This document shows, in pieces, positions 56,233 to 63,465 of a stretch of DNA of 64,000 nucleotides. The stretch comes from Alphaproteobacteria bacterium (lineage in GTDB: Bacteria > Pseudomonadota > Alphaproteobacteria > Micropepsales > Micropepsaceae): positions 1 through 64,000 of the forward strand of contig JAFBAL010000061.1 of assembly GCA_019247845.1 (NCBI GenBank). The letters are read 5' to 3'. The notes beneath the pieces were generated by a model. The model was not told where the DNA came from. It made no database searches and saw nothing but the letters and a program-made list of their open reading frames with translations. The position numbers were made by a program, and so were the translations under genes. Positions within the stretch are counted from its first letter, which is position 1, and each line of letters opens with the position of its first letter.

Positions 56233-57749
56233 GCGCCTATGAGCGCGAGGCGCGCGCGCTCGCTCTCGAGCTGGCGCTGAAGCGCGTGCCGGAAGCCGCG
56301 GCGATGCTGAAGGCGGGGCGTGCCGGCCTCGCGGTCAAGACGCTGCGCGCGCATCTGAAGGCCCATCCGCGCGACGCCGGCGCGCGCTTCCATCTCGTGG
56401 CCGCCCTCATCCACGCGGGACGGCCGGAGCCTGCGCTCGGCGAAGCCGATGCGCTTGTCGCGCTCGCACCCGGCAATCCCGTGTTCCGCGCGCAGAAGGC
56501 GGCGGCGCTGGAAGCGGTCGAGGACTATGAGGGCGCCGCCGAGCTGTGGCGCGGGATCGTGGACGCGGACGACGACGTGCCGGCCGAGTGCTGGCTGCGC
56601 TACGGCCACGCGCTGCGCGGCCTGGGCCGCGGCGACGATGCGATCGCGGCCTATCGCCGGGCGATCGCGACCGATCCCGGCTTCGGCCGCGCCTGGTGGA
56701 GCCTGGCCGACCTCAAGACGCTGCGCTTTTCGGACGACGACGTCGCCGCGATGGAGCGCGCGCTCGACGGCGCCGCGCAGGTGGACCGCGTCGCGATCCA
56801 CTTCGCGCTCGGCAAGGCGCTGGGCGACGCGGCGCGCTATGCGGAGTCCTTCGCGCACTACGCCAAGGCCAACGCGCTGCATCGCATGAGCGTGAGCCAC
56901 GACCCCGCGGTGCTGGGCCGCTACGTCGCGCGCTGCCGCGCGGCCTTCACGCCCGCGCTCATGCGCGACCGCCGCGACGCCGGCTGCGCCAGCCCCGATC
57001 CCATCTTCATCGTCGGCATGGCGCGCGCCGGCTCGACGTTGCTCGAGCAGATGCTGGCGAGCCACAGCGCCATCGAAGGCACCAAGGAGCTCGGCGACCT
57101 CGCTTTGGTCGCGCGCGAGCTGCAGGCGGCGCTCGGGCCCGACTATCCGAGCGGCATCGAGACGGTCGCGCCTGCCGAGCTCGAGCGGCTCGGCGCGCGC
57201 TATGTCGAAAGCACGCGGCCGCACCGCAAGACGGACCGTCCGCGCTTCCTCGACAAGATGGGCGCGAACTTCACCCATGTCGGGCTGATCGCGCTGATCC
57301 TTCCGAACGCGAAGATCGTGGACATGCGCCGCCATCCGATGGCCTGCGGCTTCTCGAACTTCGTGCAGCATTTCGCGCAAGGCCAGCACAATGCCTATCG
57401 CCTGTCGGATATCGGCCAGCTCACCCGCGACTACGTCGCGCTGATGGCGCATTTCGACCGCGCGATGCCGGGCAGGGTGCACCGCGTGCTCTACGAGCGG
57501 CTCGTCGCCGACCCGGAAGCGGAGCTGCGCCGGCTGCTCGACTACCTGGAGCTGCCCTTCGAGGCGCAATGCCTCGACTTCCACAAGACCGCGCGCGTCG
57601 TCACCACCGCCAGCTCCGAACAGGTGCGCCGCCCGATCGCCAAGGACGCGATCCCGCAATGGCGCCATTACGAGCCCTGGCTCGAGCCTTTGAAGGCCGC
57701 GCTCGGACCCGTGCTCGAGGCCTATCCGGGCGTGCCGGATTTGGGTTGA
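56229..57749 (+). CDS. TPR-repeat sulfotransferase, second of a tandem pair
   Basis: A 506-residue paralogue of the preceding gene with the same order: TPR repeats (about 30-200), then FIVGMARAGSTLLEQML (PAPS loop near residue 261), RHPMACGFSNFVQHF and a C-terminal SSEQVRRPI tail shared with the first copy. The PAPS loop reads MARAGST rather than GRPRSGST, a loss of one arginine that may alter activity. The ATG at 56229 overlaps the first copy's stop (ATGA). Both copies keep the DKxGxNFxHVGLI motif, so the duplication is old but structurally conserved. Confidence 0.85.
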   Translation: MSAYEREARALALELALKRVPEAAAMLKAGRAGLAVKTLRAHLKAHPRDAGARFHLVAALIHAGRPEPALGEADALVALAPGNPVFRAQKAAALEAVEDYEGAAELWRGIVDADDDVPAECWLRYGHALRGLGRGDDAIAAYRRAIATDPGFGRAWWSLADLKTLRFSDDDVAAMERALDGAAQVDRVAIHFALGKALGDAARYAESFAHYAKANALHRMSVSHDPAVLGRYVARCRAAFTPALMRDRRDAGCASPDPIFIVGMARAGSTLLEQMLASHSAIEGTKELGDLALVARELQAALGPDYPSGIETVAPAELERLGARYVESTRPHRKTDRPRFLDKMGANFTHVGLIALILPNAKIVDMRRHPMACGFSNFVQHFAQGQHNAYRLSDIGQLTRDYVALMAHFDRAMPGRVHRVLYERLVADPEAELRRLLDYLELPFEAQCLDFHKTARVVTTASSEQVRRPIAKDAIPQWRHYEPWLEPLKAALGPVLEAYPGVPDLG

Positions 57750-57782
57750 TGCGCATAGGGGGCCTGGTGGTATATTGACGAC

Positions 57783-57980
57783 ATGATACCGGACGAACTC
57801 GAAAAGGCTATAATCGGTCTTGCTCGGGAAGATCGGGCGCGTCTTAAGGCGTTCCTGAAAGAGCTCGACGCCTTGGAGTTCGATGTCAAGATCGAGCGCG
57901 ACGCCGAACGTGGGGCGCTGGACCATGCGTTGTCGAACTCTGAAGAAGACTTTTGCGCCGGCCGGTGCCGCGAGCTCTGA
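57783..57980 (+). CDS. Small antitoxin-like protein, no toxin partner seen
   Basis: A 65-residue acidic helical protein. MIPDELEKAIIGLAREDRARLKAFLKELD and the ending EEDFCAGRCREL recall antitoxins of RelE/ParE-type modules that have LD.D.QIE.DAA.G and AGRTREL. No toxin gene follows; the RNase P RNA locus on the opposite strand begins 20 bases later, so the partner is probably lost or never present. TATATT at 57771-57776 is a possible -10; the start site would fall on the ATG, so the message could be leaderless. Function inferred from weak resemblance only. Confidence 0.5.
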   Translation: MIPDELEKAIIGLAREDRARLKAFLKELDALEFDVKIERDAERGALDHALSNSEEDFCAGRCREL

Positions 57981-57999
57981 TCCTCCGGGAAAAAATTGC

Positions 58000-58383
58000 G
58001 TCAGATGGCCTGTAAGCCGGGTTCTGTGCTTCGCCGAAGCGAAGCGATGGCCATTCCTCTGGGGCCTGCGTTGCCGCAGGCCTCGCGCGACCGACCCGGA
58101 CGGCGATCCGAAAGACAGATCACGTGCCGTCCCTATTTGGTCTTGCTCCCGGTGGGGCTTGCCGTGCCGTTCCCGTTGCCGGGCCCGCGGTGCGCTCTTA
58201 CCGCACCATTTCAACCTTGCTGTCCGTCTTCGCCCTTACGGGCTTCGCCGGAGTAGCGGTGTGATTTCTGTGGCGCTGTCCCTGGGGTCGCCCCCGGCGG
58301 ATGTTATCCGTCACCGTGTCCTTCGTGGAGCCCGGACTTTCCTCTCCTCACTTTCGAAAAGAGCGGCCATCCGGCCATCTGAC
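58000..58383 (-). ncRNA. rnpB: RNase P RNA, bacterial type A
   Basis: RNase P RNA trims the 5' leader of tRNA precursors. On the minus strand the first 11 bases (58383-58373) pair perfectly with the last 11 (58010-58000), forming helix P1 (GTCAGATGGCC with its complement). Soon after the 5' end is the conserved GAGGAAAGTCCGGGC (CR-I), further on ACAGAA with a K-turn region near 58270, and near the 3' end the ACCCGGCTTACAG type sequence (P4 partner) before P1. About 384 nt fits an alphaproteobacterial type A RNA. A T5 run follows the 3' end. The 5' end is 10 bases from the racemase stop; its promoter lies inside that gene. Confidence 0.95.
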
Positions 58384-58391
58384 GCGCGGCC

Positions 58392-58421
58392 ATTATGCCA
58401 GTGCCATGTCGACCGCGGCAA
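58392..58421 (-). promoter_or_regulatory. rnpB promoter inside the racemase gene
   Basis: On the minus strand TTGCCG (58421-58416) and CATAAT (58397-58392) are 18 bp apart; the rnpB 5' end at 58383 lies eight bases beyond the -10. The -10 overlaps the stop codon of the upstream racemase gene (58395-58393). Confidence 0.65.
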
Positions 58422-59088
58422 GCGCGTGCAGCGCGGTGGTGTCGAACAGCGGCACTTCGGCGTCTTCCGCCTTCACCAGCAGCGGGATCTCGGTGCAGCC
58501 CAGGATCACGCCCTGCGCGCCGGCGGCCACGAGTCCTTCGATGATGCGCCGGTGCGTGGCGCGCGACGCCTCGCAGAACCGGCCGCGCACCAGCTCCTCG
58601 ACGATGATGCGATGCACCTCGGCGCGGTCGTCGGCCTCCGGCACCAGGACCTCGACGCCGAAGCGTTCCTCGAGCCGGTCGATGACGATGCCGCCGTTCT
58701 GCACGGTGAAGCGCGAGCCGAGCAGGCCGACGCGCGTGAGCCCGCGCGCCGCGATCGCCGCTCCCGTGGCATCGGCGATATGCAGCAGCGGCACGCCCGC
58801 TTCGCGCTCCACCGCGCCCGCCATCAGGTGCATGGTGTTGCAGCAGATCATGAGGAAATCCGCGCCGCCCCGCGCCAGGCGCATGCCCGCCTCGACGAGG
58901 CGCGCCGTCGCCTCGTCCCAGCGCCCGGCGTTCTGCAGCCGCTCGATCTCGTCGAAGTCGAAGGAGTACATCAGGGCCTTGGCCGAATGGATGCCGCCCA
59001 GCCGCCGCTGCACCTCGCGATTGATGAGCTGGTAATAGACGCTCGACGACTCCCAGCTCATCCCGCCCAGCATGCCGATGGTTTTCAT
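58393..59088 (-). CDS. Aspartate/glutamate racemase family protein
   Basis: A 231-residue cofactor-free racemase. MKTIGMLGGMSWESSSVYYQLIN is the start of the YgeA/aspartate racemase branch; FLMICCNTMH carries the first catalytic cysteine (second Cys of CCNT) near residue 83 and GVILGCTEIPLLV the second near 195. Members interconvert D- and L-aspartate or broad amino acids. Its ATG directly abuts the cupin stop, and it is the last gene of an operon with an AmpD-type amidase, so a role in D-amino-acid recycling is possible. The stop overlaps the rnpB -10 box. Confidence 0.9.
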   Translation of the reverse strand: MKTIGMLGGMSWESSSVYYQLINREVQRRLGGIHSAKALMYSFDFDEIERLQNAGRWDEATARLVEAGMRLARGGADFLMICCNTMHLMAGAVEREAGVPLLHIADATGAAIAARGLTRVGLLGSRFTVQNGGIVIDRLEERFGVEVLVPEADDRAEVHRIIVEELVRGRFCEASRATHRRIIEGLVAAGAQGVILGCTEIPLLVKAEDAEVPLFDTTALHALAAVDMALA

Positions 59089-59442
59089 TCAGATCGCGTC
59101 CTTGACCGCGGCCGTGGCGGCGTCGCCGGTATTGGGCGTACCCTTGGGCTCGATGAGAAGCAGATGGGCCTCCTCCTCGGCGACCGGGCGATGCTGCACG
59201 CCTTTTGGCACGACGTAGAGGTCGCCGGGCCCGAGACGCACCTCGCCGTCCGCGAGCTGGATGACGATGTTGCCCTGCAGGACCAGGAAGAAGTCGTCGG
59301 TGTCGGGGTGGGAATGCCAGACGAACTCGCCCTTGACCTTGACTACCATCACGTCGTGACCGTTGAACTGGGCCACGATCTTGGGCGACCAGAGATCGGA
59401 GAACCTTGCGAGCTTGTCGGCGAGGCGGACGGCGTCGGGCAT
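59089..59442 (-). CDS. Cupin-domain protein
   Basis: A 117-residue single cupin. FVWHSHPDTDDFFLVLQGNIVIQL gives the first motif with the metal-binding His-His pattern (HxHxxxDE-like) and GPGDLYVVPKGVQHRPVAEEEA the second with a histidine. The barrel probably binds a metal and a small ligand; enzyme activity cannot be told. It lies nine bases after the AmpD-like gene and touches the racemase start, so it is part of that operon. No signal peptide. Confidence 0.85.
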   Translation of the reverse strand: MPDAVRLADKLARFSDLWSPKIVAQFNGHDVMVVKVKGEFVWHSHPDTDDFFLVLQGNIVIQLADGEVRLGPGDLYVVPKGVQHRPVAEEEAHLLLIEPKGTPNTGDAATAAVKDAI

Positions 59443-59451
59443 TCCCCGACG

Positions 59452-60135
59452 CTAGAGCGCGAGCAGGCGAAAGAGCAGCGCTTCGCATTCCGCATCGGCT
59501 ATGCCGTCGACGCATGACGGGCGGAAGTGGCGCTGGAACGCCGTGACGACGTCGCTCAGCGGCGCCTGCGGATCGTAGCCATAGCGCGCGAGAGCGTCGC
59601 GGAATTCGCCCTGCATGGCTTGCGCGAGGTCTGCGCCCCGAACGGCGGCGGGCGGCCACATGCCGATGCCGTATTCCGCGAGCCGCGCCCAGGGGAACAG
59701 CTCGCCCGGGTCCTGCTTGCGCATAGGCGCCACGTCGGAATGGCCGACGACGTTGCGCGCCGGGATCGGATGACGCTCAAGGATGCCCGAGGCGAGATCG
59801 ACGACGGCGCCGATCTGATCGTCCGTAAACGGAATATACCCGAATTCGTGGCCGGGATTGACGATCTCGATGCCGATCGAGCGCGCGTTGACGTTGCGCG
59901 TTCCCGCCCAGAACGAAAGCCCGGCGTGCCAGGCGCGGCGCTCTTCCGGCACATGGGCATAGACGGTGCCGTCGCGGTCGACGGTGTAGTGCGCGCTGAC
60001 CTTGGCGGCGGGATCGCAGAGCCGGGCCAGCGCCTCTCCCGCGGTGCGCATGCCGGTGTAATGCAGCACCAGGACGTCGACCGGATCCGCGCCCCGCTCG
60101 TCGTGGTTCGGAGAGGGGCGCAGGACCGGCGTCAC
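59452..60135 (-). CDS. N-acetylmuramoyl-L-alanine amidase, AmiD/AmpD type
   Basis: A 227-residue zinc amidase of the Amidase_2 family. Zinc ligands are His in VLVLHYTGM (residue 25), the later His in WHAGLSFWAG region, and the VVGHSDVAPMRKQDPGELFPW block supplying His and Asp; the C-terminal 60 residues are a peptidoglycan-binding domain (YGYDPQAPLSDVVTAFQRHF). It cuts between MurNAc and L-Ala in muropeptides. No signal peptide is seen, so it may be cytoplasmic like AmpD. It starts with GTG at 60135 overlapping the RHH stop by four bases. Confidence 0.9.
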   Translation of the reverse strand: MTPVLRPSPNHDERGADPVDVLVLHYTGMRTAGEALARLCDPAAKVSAHYTVDRDGTVYAHVPEERRAWHAGLSFWAGTRNVNARSIGIEIVNPGHEFGYIPFTDDQIGAVVDLASGILERHPIPARNVVGHSDVAPMRKQDPGELFPWARLAEYGIGMWPPAAVRGADLAQAMQGEFRDALARYGYDPQAPLSDVVTAFQRHFRPSCVDGIADAECEALLFRLLAL

Positions 60136-60422
60136 AGGAAGATCTTGTAGGCGACGGTCTGCCCGTCGCTGCGCTTCAGCGAGAACTCGGCGCCCTTCTC
60201 GTGCTCCTCGGCCAGCGCCTCGAAGACGCGCAGCGCGTTGCGGATCACCTCGGCGTAGGACGCGGCCTCGGTCTTCTCTTTCAGGCGCGTCAGCCGCTCC
60301 ATGGCCTGGGGCGGCATCTCGAGCTGGACGCGGGTCGTGCCGCGCGAACCGTCGCGCGCGCCGTCGCGTTCCGGCGAGGACTCTTCGCCGCCGCGGCGGC
60401 GGTAATGGTGGTGGCGGTGCAT
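60132..60422 (-). CDS. Ribbon-helix-helix protein with His/Arg-rich head
   Basis: A 96-residue protein. The head MHRHHHYRRRGGEE and a Glu/Asp/Arg-rich linker precede an RHH-like domain: TTRVQLEMPPQAMERLTRLKEKTEAASYAEVIRNALRVFEAL, given by its end points (about residues 29-70), with strand VQLEMP, helix A and helix B around SYAEVIRNAL. A C-terminal KRSDGQTVAYKIF strand follows. It probably binds DNA as a dimer and may control its own operon; the His head could sense metal. Its ATG overlaps the stop of the upstream His-rich gene by one base. Confidence 0.7.
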   Translation of the reverse strand: MHRHHHYRRRGGEESSPERDGARDGSRGTTRVQLEMPPQAMERLTRLKEKTEAASYAEVIRNALRVFEALAEEHEKGAEFSLKRSDGQTVAYKIFL

Positions 60423-60631
60423 CAGCTTTCTGCGTCCTTCTTCTTTTCCTCTTTCTTCTTCCGACGGCGCGAGAGGTATTCGTGCACCCAATGGTGCCAA
60501 TGCGCGTGATGGCCGTGGTGGTCGTGGTGGTGGCCGTGAGGGCCCGAGCCGCGATGCCGGCACCCGGCGTCCTCGGCCCGTCTTTCGTCGACGGGGAAAT
60601 CCTCGCCGATCCCTATGGTGAGCTTCGTCAT
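60422..60631 (-). CDS. His-rich small protein
   Basis: A 69-residue protein with no known family. It starts MTKLTIGIGEDFPVDERRAEDAGCRH, then GPHGHHHDHHGHHAHWHHWVHEY (about residues 29-51, 12 histidines), and ends in a basic then Lys/Glu tail SRRRKKKEEKKKDAES. Such clusters bind nickel, zinc or copper. AAGGAG is six bases before the ATG, and a strong promoter lies upstream. It is the first gene of an operon with the RHH protein, an AmpD-type amidase, a cupin and a racemase. The function is not known; metal storage or sensing is inference. Confidence 0.65.
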   Translation of the reverse strand: MTKLTIGIGEDFPVDERRAEDAGCRHRGSGPHGHHHDHHGHHAHWHHWVHEYLSRRRKKKEEKKKDAES

Positions 60632-60655
60632 GCCCTACTCCTTGGTACGGGCAGG

Positions 60656-60684
60656 ATATAGGCGCCGCTAGCTCACATGTCAAT
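60656..60684 (-). promoter_or_regulatory. Strong promoter of the His-rich operon
   Basis: On the minus strand TTGACA (60684-60679, perfect -35) and TATATC (60661-60656) are exactly 17 bp apart, 25 bases before the ATG at 60631. Immediately upstream is an AT-rich dyad, ATTAT-N8-ATAAT (about 60685-60702), a possible operator. Confidence 0.75.
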
Positions 60685-60729
60685 CATTATATCATCAAAT
60701 AATCATAAACTCCGTAATATGCAGGCTCT

Positions 60730-61620
60730 TCAATTGGTTACCTCGTGCGACGGCACGGGCGCCAGGCAGATGTCCAGCACCGGCGGCGGCTGGCGCTTGT
60801 AGAACTCCGGCGCCGGGTTGCGGCGCTTGGCTTTCCAGTCCGCGAAGGCCCTGGTGTCGGTGCGCATCACCGCATAGGACGGCCGCTCCGCCGCCGGCAT
60901 GTCGGAGGCGAGCTTGATCGAGACGATCTTGTCCTGCTTGGCCTTGTCGGCGATGACGCCGCTGTCGACCGCCGGATCGCCGCGCTCGAGCTTCTGAAGG
61001 TATTCCATGCCGCCAACGACGCGGCCGAAGGCGGAGAGGTTGCGGTCGAGGCGGCGCGGCGCCTGGCCGATGACGATGTAGAACTCGGTCGTCGCGGTAT
61101 CGGCGTCGTTGTCGCGCGCGAAGGCGAAGGTGCCCGGGCAATGGATCAGCCATTCGGTCTTCGTCTTGGGATCGCGGCCGACCGCAAAGCCGTCGACATG
61201 GCCGGCGCGCGGCGCGAACAGGTCGGCATTGCCCAGCGGCGTGAACCTTTCGCCGCGCGGGATCGGCCGCTCGAACTCGGCCCTGAGCTTGGGCCAGGCC
61301 TTCTCGGTCTCAGGGTTCTTGGGCTTGTTCGCGGTGGCCGCCGTATCCTCGCCCGCGCCGCCCTGGGCCACGAAGCCTTCGATCACGCGATAGAAGGTGA
61401 GCCCGTCGAAGAAATGCGCGCGGATCAGCGCCTTCATGCGCTCGACATGCCTGGGCGCGAACTCCGGCTTGAGCTCGACCGCGGTCACCCCGTACTTGGT
61501 CTGGATCAGCACGAGGTTGTCGGGATCGACCTGGCGCCAGTCCTTGGGGTCGTCGGCGGCGCGCGCGGCGCCCAGCGCGAGAAGCGAAAGAGCGAAACAA
61601 AGACCGATGCTTTTGCGCAT
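60730..61620 (-). CDS. Periplasmic cyclophilin-type peptidyl-prolyl isomerase
   Basis: A 296-residue protein with a Sec signal (MRKSIGLCFALSLLALGAARA, cut near residue 21). The cyclophilin domain has VELKPEFAPRHVERMKALIRAHFFDGLTFYRVIEGFVAQGG, of which FDGLTFYRVI and FVAQGG are diagnostic, and later TATTEFYIVIGQAPRRLDRNLSAFGRVVGG. It should catalyse proline isomerisation in the periplasm during folding of outer-membrane proteins. An insertion with KAWPKLRAEFERPIPRGER resembles the PpiA/long cyclophilins of Alphaproteobacteria. The C-terminal 80 residues are an unassigned extension. The leader RNA can form a hairpin over the ribosome binding site. Confidence 0.9.
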   Translation of the reverse strand: MRKSIGLCFALSLLALGAARAADDPKDWRQVDPDNLVLIQTKYGVTAVELKPEFAPRHVERMKALIRAHFFDGLTFYRVIEGFVAQGGAGEDTAATANKPKNPETEKAWPKLRAEFERPIPRGERFTPLGNADLFAPRAGHVDGFAVGRDPKTKTEWLIHCPGTFAFARDNDADTATTEFYIVIGQAPRRLDRNLSAFGRVVGGMEYLQKLERGDPAVDSGVIADKAKQDKIVSIKLASDMPAAERPSYAVMRTDTRAFADWKAKRRNPAPEFYKRQPPPVLDICLAPVPSHEVTN

Positions 61621-61629
61621 GGCGGCGTC

Positions 61630-61657
61630 CCCCTGTAACGCCCAAGCCTAACAGGGG
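61630..61657 (-). promoter_or_regulatory. Hairpin covering the cyclophilin ribosome binding site
   Basis: On the minus strand CCCCTGT (61657-61651) and ACAGGGG (61636-61630) form a 7-bp stem with a 14-base loop. The AGGGGGA ribosome binding site of the gene starting at 61620 lies within the 3' arm, so the stem could limit translation. Confidence 0.45.
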
Positions 61658-61663
61658 AGCCGT

Positions 61664-61698
61664 GAAAACGACAAACGCCGGCCCCGTGAGGGACCGGC
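61664..61698 (-). terminator. Rho-independent terminator of the phoX-like gene
   Basis: GCCGGTCCC-TCAC-GGGGCCGGC (minus strand, 61698-61677) gives a nine-pair stem with one G-U pair, then GTTTGTCGTTTT. It lies 25 bases after the phosphatase stop. Confidence 0.85.
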
Positions 61699-61722
61699 GC
61701 TGCCGATGGACCAAGCCGAGCC

Positions 61723-63267
61723 CTAGTTGTGGATCAGCTCATAGGTGACGTTGTCGCCGTGCTGCTGGGTGAAGAAGCCGCGCGAGCCGGTCATGCTGGC
61801 CGTCGTGCCGTACATGTCGGCGCGGGTCTTGCCGCCGCCGGAGACGAACACGCCGGTCGGCTCGTTGTCCTCGATGCCCGCGCCCGAGGCCGAGGCGTCG
61901 CGGCCCTGCGCCAGGACGCGCAAGGGATTGGCGAGGTCGGACATCGGATAGGCCCAGATCGAGTCGAGCGTGTTCAGCTGATCGTGCAGGGTGTCGCCGC
62001 GATCTTCGGTCACCATGAACGTGTTGCTGTCGCCCCAGGTGATGTTGTCGAACGAGTTGTGGGTGCCGTCGCCCAGCGCCACCAGCTTGATGGTGCCGTT
62101 GTTGATCGAGGTCTCGTCGAGCTCGAACACGCCGCCCCAGGCGCCGCGCTGCGCCAGCCCCGCGACCGAGCCGGACAGGTTGTTGGTGTCGCCGGTCGTG
62201 GCGAAGAAGAAGTGCTGGAAGGTGCCGTCGGGACGGAACGCGCCGTTCTCCGGACGCTTGAACGGCGTCGCCTGGGCGCCCCGCGCCGTGGCGTTGCAGT
62301 CGAAGGACGCGGTGGAGACCGCCGTGTCGTGGATGGTGATCCAGCGCGCCGGGAACGAAGCGCCGCTGTGCAGCTCGACCTGCTTCGTCGACCACACGTC
62401 GTCGAACACCGCCTGCGCCGTCGTGCCGCCGAACACCAGCGGCTGACCGTCGACGCGCACCTGCAGCGCCTGCAGCTTGCCGCCCGCGTTCAGATCCTTC
62501 GGATCGTACGGGAGGAAGCGGAAGACGTAGGAGTTGGGCTGGCGCGCGACCTTGTTGGCGCCGTTGATGTCGTTCTGGTCGTTGCTGGCACCCGTGCCGC
62601 CGGTGTCCTCGACGAGATAGATGCGGCCCTTGTTGTCGACATGCACGCCCTCGAGGCCGCACTGGCCGATCGCGCCGTAGCGCGTCGTGATCGTCGCGGG
62701 GAAATTGCCCATCGAGATCTCGATCATGCCGCCGTCGCTCGCGCCGCCTTCCTGGGTGGCAAGCACCGAGTTGGTGAACGGATCGTAGGTCGAGCCGTCG
62801 ATGCGCGAGAAATGGGTAAGCGCGTCGCCGCCTTCCGGCGTCAGGTTGGTGATGCGGTGCGCCGGGTCGTTCACGTCGAGGTTGACGCGCGTGACATAGG
62901 CGAGATTGCCCGCGTTCTCATGGCCCTGGATCAGGAAATGGTGGCCGTAGTTGTAGCCGCGCGTGGGGCCACGCACCTTGCCGGGGATGACGACATAGGC
63001 GTTCTGGTCGGGCTCGGTCGCCACCGCGGTCGAGAGCCGGCCATAGGTGGTGATGAAGGTGCCCGGGTTCTCGATCGGATCGGTGCCGCTGACGACGACG
63101 GTGGTGTGGAAATCGCTGCTCAGCACGTTGGCCGGGCTGCCCGAGGCCGCGTTGGCGTTGGCGACGCCGTTGGTGAACGGCCCGATGCCGTCGGCGGGGG
63201 CGCCCGCAAGCGCCGGCGAGCAGGCGAGGACCGCCGCCATGAGACCTGTCTTATAAGTGTTACGCAT
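61723..63267 (-). CDS. Secreted PhoX-like (DUF839) phosphatase
   Basis: A 514-residue exported protein with a Sec-type signal (MRNTYKTGLMAAVLACSPALAGA). The body looks like a beta-propeller of the PhoX/DUF839 family: ATQEGGASDGG, GQCGLEGVHVDNKGRIYLVEDTGG, YVFRFLPYDPKDLN and FDNITWGDSNTFMVTEDRGD are blade-like repeats with acidic calcium-binding loops. PhoX enzymes are calcium-dependent alkaline phosphatases that release phosphate from organic esters; classical PhoX has a Tat signal, absent here. A good Pho box upstream supports a phosphate-starvation role. A terminator follows. Substrate range cannot be judged. Confidence 0.65.
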   Translation of the reverse strand: MRNTYKTGLMAAVLACSPALAGAPADGIGPFTNGVANANAASGSPANVLSSDFHTTVVVSGTDPIENPGTFITTYGRLSTAVATEPDQNAYVVIPGKVRGPTRGYNYGHHFLIQGHENAGNLAYVTRVNLDVNDPAHRITNLTPEGGDALTHFSRIDGSTYDPFTNSVLATQEGGASDGGMIEISMGNFPATITTRYGAIGQCGLEGVHVDNKGRIYLVEDTGGTGASNDQNDINGANKVARQPNSYVFRFLPYDPKDLNAGGKLQALQVRVDGQPLVFGGTTAQAVFDDVWSTKQVELHSGASFPARWITIHDTAVSTASFDCNATARGAQATPFKRPENGAFRPDGTFQHFFFATTGDTNNLSGSVAGLAQRGAWGGVFELDETSINNGTIKLVALGDGTHNSFDNITWGDSNTFMVTEDRGDTLHDQLNTLDSIWAYPMSDLANPLRVLAQGRDASASGAGIEDNEPTGVFVSGGGKTRADMYGTTASMTGSRGFFTQQHGDNVTYELIHN

Positions 63268-63289
63268 CGAGTCGTTCTCCTATGGTGTG

Positions 63290-63354
63290 AATCAACCGGG
63301 CTCGCTCTGTGGGATGGCGCCCACAGCGGAGGCGAAAAACGGGCCCGGTTGATT
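63290..63354. repeat. Nested inverted repeat in the phoX-like leader
   Basis: Perfect 12-bp arms AATCAACCGGGC (63290-63301) and GCCCGGTTGATT (63343-63354) enclose a second stem CTGTGGG (63307-63313)/CCCACAG (63320-63326). It ends 23 bases before the phoX-like start on the minus strand and could be a leader RNA structure or a small palindromic repeat. Confidence 0.6.
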
Positions 63355-63399
63355 TTGTGGATGCCCCCGAAATCGGCGCGTTGTAGGTAATTGTCGCGC

Positions 63400-63417
63400 A
63401 TGACAGCGCCGACACAG
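63400..63417 (-). promoter_or_regulatory. Pho box (PhoB site)
   Basis: On the minus strand CTGTGTC-GGCG-CTGTCAT shows two 7-bp direct repeats separated by 4 bp, matching the Pho box consensus CTGTCAT-N4-CTGTCAT at 12 of 14 repeat positions. It lies 133 bases before the phoX-like ATG and a TACAAC -10-like hexamer is 14 bp downstream. Confidence 0.7.
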
Positions 63418-63465
63418 ACCGGCGACTGAATGGTAATGTTTTTGTTATAAGGTGACGTAGCGTTC

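Noticed and set aside
58000..58383. Several open frames crossing this region on both strands
   Set aside because: The sequence is RNase P RNA with a perfect P1 helix and CR-I motif.
63400..63465. Pho box as control of the divergent MFS gene
   Set aside because: The direct repeats read on the strand of the phoX-like gene and a phosphatase is the usual target, although shared control cannot be excluded.
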